Assembly (NCBI GenBank): GCA_027030565.1
Contig: JALVEU010000197.1
Span: 1-10,354 of the forward strand
Reading direction: 5' to 3'
DNA length: 10,354 nt
Origin: Gammaproteobacteria bacterium
GTDB taxonomy: Bacteria; Pseudomonadota; Gammaproteobacteria; JAJDOJ01
Shown: positions 6,531 through 10,354 of the stretch, in pieces
Layout: each line of letters opens with the position of its first letter
Position numbering within the stretch: position 1 is the stretch's first letter
The notes under the pieces: model-generated
The model's database searches: none
What the model was told of the DNA's origin: nothing
The model's input: only the letters and a program-made list of their open reading frames with translations
Made by a program: the position numbers and the translations under genes

Positions 6531-8261
6531 ATGACCCTCGACCTGACAGGCATCGGTGTATCGCGCGGCATCGCCATCGGGCGCGTGGTACGCATGCGCC
6601 ACGGCGACCCGGAGATCTACGAGCAGGCCTTGGAAGACGGCTCCGTGGAGGCGGAGGTGGAGCGCTTCCGCCAGGCGCTGCGCAAGGCCTCCGAGCAGCT
6701 CCACGCCATCCGCGACGCGATCCCCAAAGGCACGCCCTCGGAGGTGGCCGAGTTCATCGACACCCATCTGCTCATGCTCTCCGACCACCTCCTCTCGGAG
6801 GTGCCGGTCAACATCATCCGCGAGCAGCACTGTAACGCGGAGTGGGCACTGAAGCTGCAGCGCGACGCGCTGGTGTCGGTGTTCGACCAGATGGACGACC
6901 CCTACCTGCGGACCCGGCGGGACGACATCGACCACGTGATCCGGCGCGTGCAGCATCTGCTGCTGCGTGGCGAGGCCCCTTCCGATGCCCTTGCACACGA
7001 TCTGCGCGGACGCATCGTGGTCTCCGACGAGCTGAGCCCCGCCGACGTGCTGGTGCTCCATCAGCGCCACGCCGCGGGCCTCATCACCGAGACGGGTGGG
7101 CCCCTGAGCCACTCCGCCATCCTGGCCCGCAGCCTGAACCTGCCCGCCGTCATGGGCGTCCATCACGCCACTCGCCTGCTGCAGGACGGTGAAGTGGTCG
7201 TCCTGGACGGCAGCAGCGGCATGGTACTGGCCGGAGCCGACCGGCGGCTGCTGGCCGAATACCGTCGCCGCCAGCGTGCGGAGCAGATCCATCGCCGCGA
7301 GCTTCTGGCCCTGCGCGATGCCCCCAGCCGCACGCTGGACGGCCATACCATCACCCTGCGTGCCAACATCGAACTGCCCGAGGAGATTCGCGCCGCGCGG
7401 CAGGTCAACGCCGATGGCGTGGGTCTGTACCGCACCGAGTTCTTCTACATCCATCGCCAGCGCCCCGCCGACGAGGAGGAGCAACTACAGGACTTCCGGC
7501 GGGTGCTGAGGGCGCTGAAGGGCAAGCCGCTGACCATCCGCACCCTGGACATCGGCGGCGACAAGGACTGCTCGGCCGCCGATGTGGGACTGCCGGGACG
7601 CAATCCGGCGTTGGGTTTGCGCGCCATTCGGCGTTGTCTGCGGGACGTGCCCGGTTTCAAGCCGCAGCTGCGGGCCATCCTGCGGGCATCGAGCTATGGG
7701 CCCGTCCGACTCATGTTCCCCATGCTCACCTCGGTGCCCGAGCTGGAAAGCGCACTGGCCCTGCTGGAGTCGGTGCGCGAAGAGCTGCGGGCCGAGCGCC
7801 GGCGCTTCGATCCGGAGATGCCCGTCGGGGCGATGATCGAGGTGCCCGCCGCGGCCCTGGCGGCCCCCGGCTTCGCGGAGCGGCTGGATTTCCTGTCCAT
7901 CGGCACCAACGACCTCATCCAGTACACCCTGGCCATCGACCGGCTCGACGAGGAGGTCAACTATCTCTACGACCCCCTCAATCCGGCGGTGCTGCGTCTG
8001 ATCCGGATGGTCATCGAGGCCGGCGACGCGGCGGGCGTGCCGGTGGCCATGTGTGGCGAGATGGCCGGCGACCCACGTTATACACGGCTGCTTCTCGGTA
8101 TGGGGTTGCGCGAGTTCAGCATGCCGCCGGCGGCGCTGCTCGAGGTCAAACGCATCGTCCGTCGCAGTCGCCTGGACGAACTGAGCCGCCGGTGCCGCGA
8201 TCTGCCCATGACCGAACCCGAGATTCGGGCCCTGGTGGAAGCGCTCAACCGGGACCTGTAG
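6531..8261 (+). CDS. ptsI: PTS Enzyme I (phosphoenolpyruvate-protein phosphotransferase)
   Basis: A 576-residue Enzyme I that takes phosphate from phosphoenolpyruvate and passes it to HPr. The N-terminal half carries the HPr-binding helices (about 30-145) and the swivelling phospho-His domain with His194 in TETGGPLSHSAILARSLNLP. The C-terminal PEP-binding TIM barrel (about 260-576) has GLYRTEFFY with Arg301, the substrate loop MIEVPAA with Glu437, the signature DFLSIGTNDLIQYTLA at 453-468, and catalytic Cys508 in AMCGEMAGD. The length matches canonical EI (about 575) and leaves no room for the N-terminal GAF domain of EI-Ntr (PtsP, about 750 residues). The ATG at 6531 gives the usual beginning (GIGVSRGIAIG); an AGGA at 6516-6519 is a weak ribosome site. 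It is the last gene of the EIIA-HPr-EI group. Confidence 0.97.
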   Translation: MTLDLTGIGVSRGIAIGRVVRMRHGDPEIYEQALEDGSVEAEVERFRQALRKASEQLHAIRDAIPKGTPSEVAEFIDTHLLMLSDHLLSEVPVNIIREQHCNAEWALKLQRDALVSVFDQMDDPYLRTRRDDIDHVIRRVQHLLLRGEAPSDALAHDLRGRIVVSDELSPADVLVLHQRHAAGLITETGGPLSHSAILARSLNLPAVMGVHHATRLLQDGEVVVLDGSSGMVLAGADRRLLAEYRRRQRAEQIHRRELLALRDAPSRTLDGHTITLRANIELPEEIRAARQVNADGVGLYRTEFFYIHRQRPADEEEQLQDFRRVLRALKGKPLTIRTLDIGGDKDCSAADVGLPGRNPALGLRAIRRCLRDVPGFKPQLRAILRASSYGPVRLMFPMLTSVPELESALALLESVREELRAERRRFDPEMPVGAMIEVPAAALAAPGFAERLDFLSIGTNDLIQYTLAIDRLDEEVNYLYDPLNPAVLRLIRMVIEAGDAAGVPVAMCGEMAGDPRYTRLLLGMGLREFSMPPAALLEVKRIVRRSRLDELSRRCRDLPMTEPEIRALVEALNRDL

Positions 8262-8279
8262 CCCAGACCGGACCGGGCT
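8260..8279 (+). terminator. Weak hairpin overlapping the ptsI stop
   Basis: AGCCC at 8260-8264 and GGGCT at 8275-8279 can pair around a 10-nt loop, starting within the ptsI TAG. No T-tract follows, and a -10 box for the next gene begins 5 nt later. The stem is short, so it is only a possible transcript boundary. Confidence 0.2.
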
Positions 8280-8284
8280 GCGGA

Positions 8285-8290
8285 TATACT
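8285..8290 (+). promoter_or_regulatory. Possible -10 box (TATACT) for the small exported protein
   Basis: TATACT matches the -10 consensus at 5 of 6 in a GC-rich gap, 60 bp before the ATG at 8350. No -35 hexamer is recognisable at 16-18 bp (sequence GCCCAG/CCAGAC there). The predicted start near 8297 coincides with the beginning of a 5-bp stem (CTGGG 8297-8301, loop CGCA, CCCAG 8306-8310), which would put a hairpin at the very 5' end of the message. Confidence 0.45.
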
Positions 8291-8349
8291 CGAGGCCTGG
8301 GCGCACCCAGTGCCCCCAACAGACCCGCCACGTCAACTGGAGAGCCCCC

Positions 8350-8874
8350 ATGCGTCAGCCTGGCCCGTGTCGAACTTGCCTCGGCGTCCTCCTGCTGTGG
8401 CTGGCCTGGTGCACGTGTGTCCGGGCCGCAGAGAGCCTGGAGATCGCGGTGCGTTCGACCCCGCCGGGTACGCTGTCCACCGCGGTCGACACCCAGGCCG
8501 TCCTGCGGGTCGGTGAGGGCGAGACGGCCCGGTACGTGTTGCACAGGACCCCACAGGACGAACGCTGGGCCGTGGCGGTGGCCCCTTGGGGCGCCACCGC
8601 CACCCCGGCGCCCGCCGCCGAGGCGCTGCGCATCCTCCAGGTACGCCCCCACCTGAACGGCCGGCGGGTGCGCCTGGAGATCACCAGCGCGCAGACGGAT
8701 GCGGCGCATGCCGGCAGTGCGTTCACTACCACTGTGGAACTCGTGCCGGGGCGTTGGGTCCGGGTCCTCGGCACCGCAGGGACGCCGACACGGGGCGTAC
8801 GCCGCTACGCCACGCGGGATCCGGCGAGCCCGGAGATCTGGGTGCGGGTACGCCTGCCGTCTCCGGGGCGCTGA
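8350..8874 (+). CDS. Small exported protein, possible stand-alone secretin-like beta domain
   Basis: I cannot assign a function. The 174-residue product begins with a signal peptide: a charged start, a hydrophobic stretch at about 11-20 (LGVLLLWLAW), and a VRA/A site after residue 26, so it is probably periplasmic. Cys21 and Cys23 fall in the signal and there is no clear lipobox. The mature part (about 148 residues) has no membrane segment. Residues 96-168 (LQVRPHLNGRRVRLEI, then FTTTVELVPGRWVRVLG, then EIWVRVRLP) recall the amphipathic strand pattern of the C-terminal domain of type II/III secretin-like proteins, but the N-terminal NolW-type repeats and a pore region are absent. This likeness is from memory and weak. 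The start is supported by GGAGA (8339-8343), 6 nt upstream. It has its own -10 box, and a hairpin follows, so it is likely transcribed alone between ptsI and mgtE. Confidence 0.75.
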   Translation: MRQPGPCRTCLGVLLLWLAWCTCVRAAESLEIAVRSTPPGTLSTAVDTQAVLRVGEGETARYVLHRTPQDERWAVAVAPWGATATPAPAAEALRILQVRPHLNGRRVRLEITSAQTDAAHAGSAFTTTVELVPGRWVRVLGTAGTPTRGVRRYATRDPASPEIWVRVRLPSPGR

Positions 8875-8877
8875 GCG

Positions 8878-8892
8878 GCCCGGATACCGGGC
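8878..8892 (+). terminator. Compact GC hairpin after the small exported protein
   Basis: A perfect 6-bp inverted repeat GCCCGG (8878-8883) / CCGGGC (8887-8892) around a 3-nt loop ATA, starting 3 nt after the stop at 8874. It is the tightest stem seen in the window and sits between two genes that each have their own -10 box. The following ATCCTGTCGTCCCTTCG is pyrimidine-rich but lacks a T-run, so termination efficiency is uncertain. Confidence 0.45.
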
Positions 8893-8948
8893 ATCCTGTC
8901 GTCCCTTCGTCCGGATCCGTCGGTTCTGCGCCTGTGATGGCGTTGGGG

Positions 8949-8954
8949 TAGACT
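8949..8954 (+). promoter_or_regulatory. Possible -10 box (TAGACT) ahead of mgtE
   Basis: TAGACT (4 of 6 to consensus) lies 28 bp before the mgtE ATG, giving a predicted leader of about 21 nt. No convincing -35 is seen; TTCTGC at 8924-8929 is 19 bp away and a poor match. The short leader leaves no room for an M-box type Mg2+ riboswitch after this start, and I see none in the 108-bp gap. Confidence 0.35.
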
Positions 8955-8982
8955 CTGGCCGTCCCGACCAGCGAGCACCCCC

Positions 8983-10344
8983 ATGGCCGAAGCACTGAGC
9001 GACACCCAGGCCGAACGCCGCCTGGATGCGATCTCCGACGCCCTCGACAGCGGCGCGCTGCAGCGTGCCCGCCAGATCCTGGCGGCCATGAACCCCGCCG
9101 AGATCGCTCACCTGCTCGAGTCCCTGCCTGCAGGCCAACGCTTCTTCGTCTGGCGTCTAGTGGACCCGGACGACGCCGGTGAAGTGCTGATCCATGTGGG
9201 CGACGAGGTCCGCGCCGGCCTCCTGCGCGAAACGGACCGGGATACGCTGCTGGCCGCTGCCGAGGTGATGGAGACCGACGACCTCGCCGACCTGCTCAGC
9301 GAGCTTCCGGACGCGGTGACCCGCGAGCTGCTCCAGAACATGGACCGCCGTGACCGTGAACGCGTCGAGGCGGTGCTCTCCTACGACGAGGACACCGCCG
9401 GCGGGCTCATGAACACCGACACCATCACGGTGCGGGCCGACGTGACCCTGGACGTGGTGCTGCGCTACCTGCGCATGCGCGGCGAGATTCCCGAGGGCAC
9501 GGACAGCCTGTTCGTGGTGGACCGTTACGACACCTATCTCGGAACGCTACCGCTGACCACCATCCTCACGGAGGACGTGGACAAGCGCGTGGCCGAGGTG
9601 ATGGACACCTCCATCGAGGGAATTCCTGCGGACATGCCCGCCAACGAAGTAGCCAAGCTCTTCGAGGACCGAGACCTCATCTCGGCCCCGGTGGTGGACG
9701 AGCGCGGCCGGCTGCTGGGCCGGATCACCATCGACGACGTGGTGGACGTGATCCGTGAGGAGGCCGATCACGAGGTCCTGAGCATGGCGGGTCTGTCCGA
9801 GGAGGAGGACATCTTCGCCCCGGTGCTGCCGTCGGCCCGCCGGCGTGCCGTATGGCTGGGAGTGAATCTGGTGACGGCCTTCATCGCCTCCTGGGTCATC
9901 AGCCTGTTCGAAGGCACCATCCAGAAGGTGGTCGCCCTGGCGGTGCTGATGCCCATCGTGGCCAGCATGGGCGGCATCGCCGGGACCCAGACGCTCACGC
10001 TGGTGGTCCGCGCCCTGGCGCTGGGTCAGGTGGCCCGTGCCAACGCCCGCGCACTGCTCTGGAAGGAACTGGCCGTGGGGGCCATCAACGGCCTGTTCTG
10101 GGCCTTTATCGTGGGGCTGGCCTCGGCGGTCTGGTTCGACGACCTGCACATCGGCTGGATCATCGGCGCGGCCATGGTCATCAATCTGCTCTGTGCCGCC
10201 CTGGCTGGAGCCAGCATCCCCCTGATCCTGCGTGCCATCGGCGTGGACCCGGCACTGGCCGGTGGCGTGGTGCTGACCACGGTCACGGACGTGGTGGGGT
10301 TCATGGCCTTCCTGGGACTGGCCACGTTGTTTCTCACCCGATGA
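8983..10344 (+). CDS. mgtE: Magnesium transporter/channel MgtE
   Basis: A 453-residue MgtE, a homodimeric Mg2+ channel of the inner membrane gated by cytoplasmic Mg2+. Domains in order: the superhelical acidic MgtE_N domain (about 10-135; repeated DLADLLSELPD-like helices), two CBS domains (about 140-260, with DTAGGLMNTDTITV at the start and RITIDDVVDVIREE at the end), the plug helix, and five membrane helices (roughly 288-308, 314-342, 358-382, 387-415, 424-451). Asp436 in LTTVTDVVGF corresponds to the pore Asp (Asp432 in Thermus) that binds Mg2+. The pore-lining loop reads GGIAGTQ at 330-336, where the Thermus protein has GGNTGNQ. The start at 8983 gives the expected length; GCGAG about 8 nt upstream is a weak ribosome site. 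The gene has its own -10 box and overlaps a possible next start by 4 bp. Confidence 0.95.
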   Translation: MAEALSDTQAERRLDAISDALDSGALQRARQILAAMNPAEIAHLLESLPAGQRFFVWRLVDPDDAGEVLIHVGDEVRAGLLRETDRDTLLAAAEVMETDDLADLLSELPDAVTRELLQNMDRRDRERVEAVLSYDEDTAGGLMNTDTITVRADVTLDVVLRYLRMRGEIPEGTDSLFVVDRYDTYLGTLPLTTILTEDVDKRVAEVMDTSIEGIPADMPANEVAKLFEDRDLISAPVVDERGRLLGRITIDDVVDVIREEADHEVLSMAGLSEEEDIFAPVLPSARRRAVWLGVNLVTAFIASWVISLFEGTIQKVVALAVLMPIVASMGGIAGTQTLTLVVRALALGQVARANARALLWKELAVGAINGLFWAFIVGLASAVWFDDLHIGWIIGAAMVINLLCAALAGASIPLILRAIGVDPALAGGVVLTTVTDVVGFMAFLGLATLFLTR

Positions 10345-10354
10345 TCCGCAAGAG
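10341..10354 (+). CDS. Possible start of the next gene, cut by the window end
   Basis: An ATG at 10341 overlaps the mgtE stop as ATGA, the same coupling seen at lptA-lptB, and continues in frame as Met-Ile-Arg-Lys to the end of the window. Fourteen bases are too few to identify it; it may be a chance ATG. Confidence 0.25.

Noticed and set aside
5460..7484. A 674-codon open frame on the minus strand across rapZ, EIIA, ptsH and ptsI
   Set aside because: It lies antisense to four clear genes and its product is rich in His, Gln, Gly and Val with no recognisable family motif. Long antisense frames are expected from codon bias in GC-rich DNA.
8875..8982. Possible Mg2+ riboswitch before mgtE
   Set aside because: The gap is only 108 bp, with a single simple hairpin close to the upstream gene and no multi-stem M-box pattern that I can recognise.
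8245..9138. A 297-codon minus-strand frame covering the small exported gene
   Set aside because: Considered as an alternative to the + strand call. It has no good ribosome site or motif and overlaps the ptsI and mgtE ends, while the + strand gene has a signal peptide, GGAGA and a -10 box.

Overview
The window is a GC-rich, tightly packed chromosomal segment. The order lptA-lptB-rpoN-hpf-ptsN-hprK-rapZ-EIIA(Man)-ptsH-ptsI-(small exported protein)-mgtE is the conserved rpoN/regulatory-PTS neighbourhood of Proteobacteria. High GC, hprK together with rapZ and lptAB, and mgtE downstream suggest a gammaproteobacterium of the Chromatiales/Ectothiorhodospiraceae kind. That placement is inferred from gene order and remembered homologues; no database search was run.

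All supported genes are on the + strand. Region 1 (1-1107) holds the 3' part of lptA and all of lptB (LPS export), overlapping by 4 bp. A hairpin overlaps the last base of the lptB stop codon. Region 2 (1108-3136) holds a spacer with a perfect TATAAT box, then rpoN (sigma-54) and hpf (ribosome hibernation). Region 3 (3137-5693) holds a spacer with a weak -10 element, then ptsN (EIIA-Ntr), hprK (HPr kinase/phosphorylase) and rapZ. Region 4 (5694-8261) opens with a hairpin and the best sigma-70-like promoter of the window (TTGTCC-N17-TACAGT), then a mannose-class EIIA, HPr and Enzyme I. Region 5 (8262-8874) is a short exported protein with its own TATACT box; its C-terminal half resembles a secretin-type beta domain. 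Region 6 (8875-10354) holds a hairpin, a TAGACT box and mgtE. The mgtE stop overlaps a possible start of the next gene, which leaves the window.

The genes form a phosphorelay in which EI phosphorylates HPr on His15, and HPr can pass phosphate to two soluble EIIA proteins (PtsN His67 and the Man-type His10). HprK can phosphorylate or dephosphorylate HPr on a serine equivalent to Ser46, which lies in a well-conserved recognition context. No EIIB or EIIC sugar permease is encoded here, so the set looks like a regulatory PTS that senses metabolic state, next to sigma-54, a hibernation factor and a Mg2+ channel.

I see no mobile element, CRISPR array, tRNA or rRNA. The architecture is a known type and I found no convincing new system. 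The items most worth a second look are the small secretin-like protein, the RapZ C-terminus lacking the basic RNA-binding tail, and the transporter-less PTS with intact HPr-serine control.
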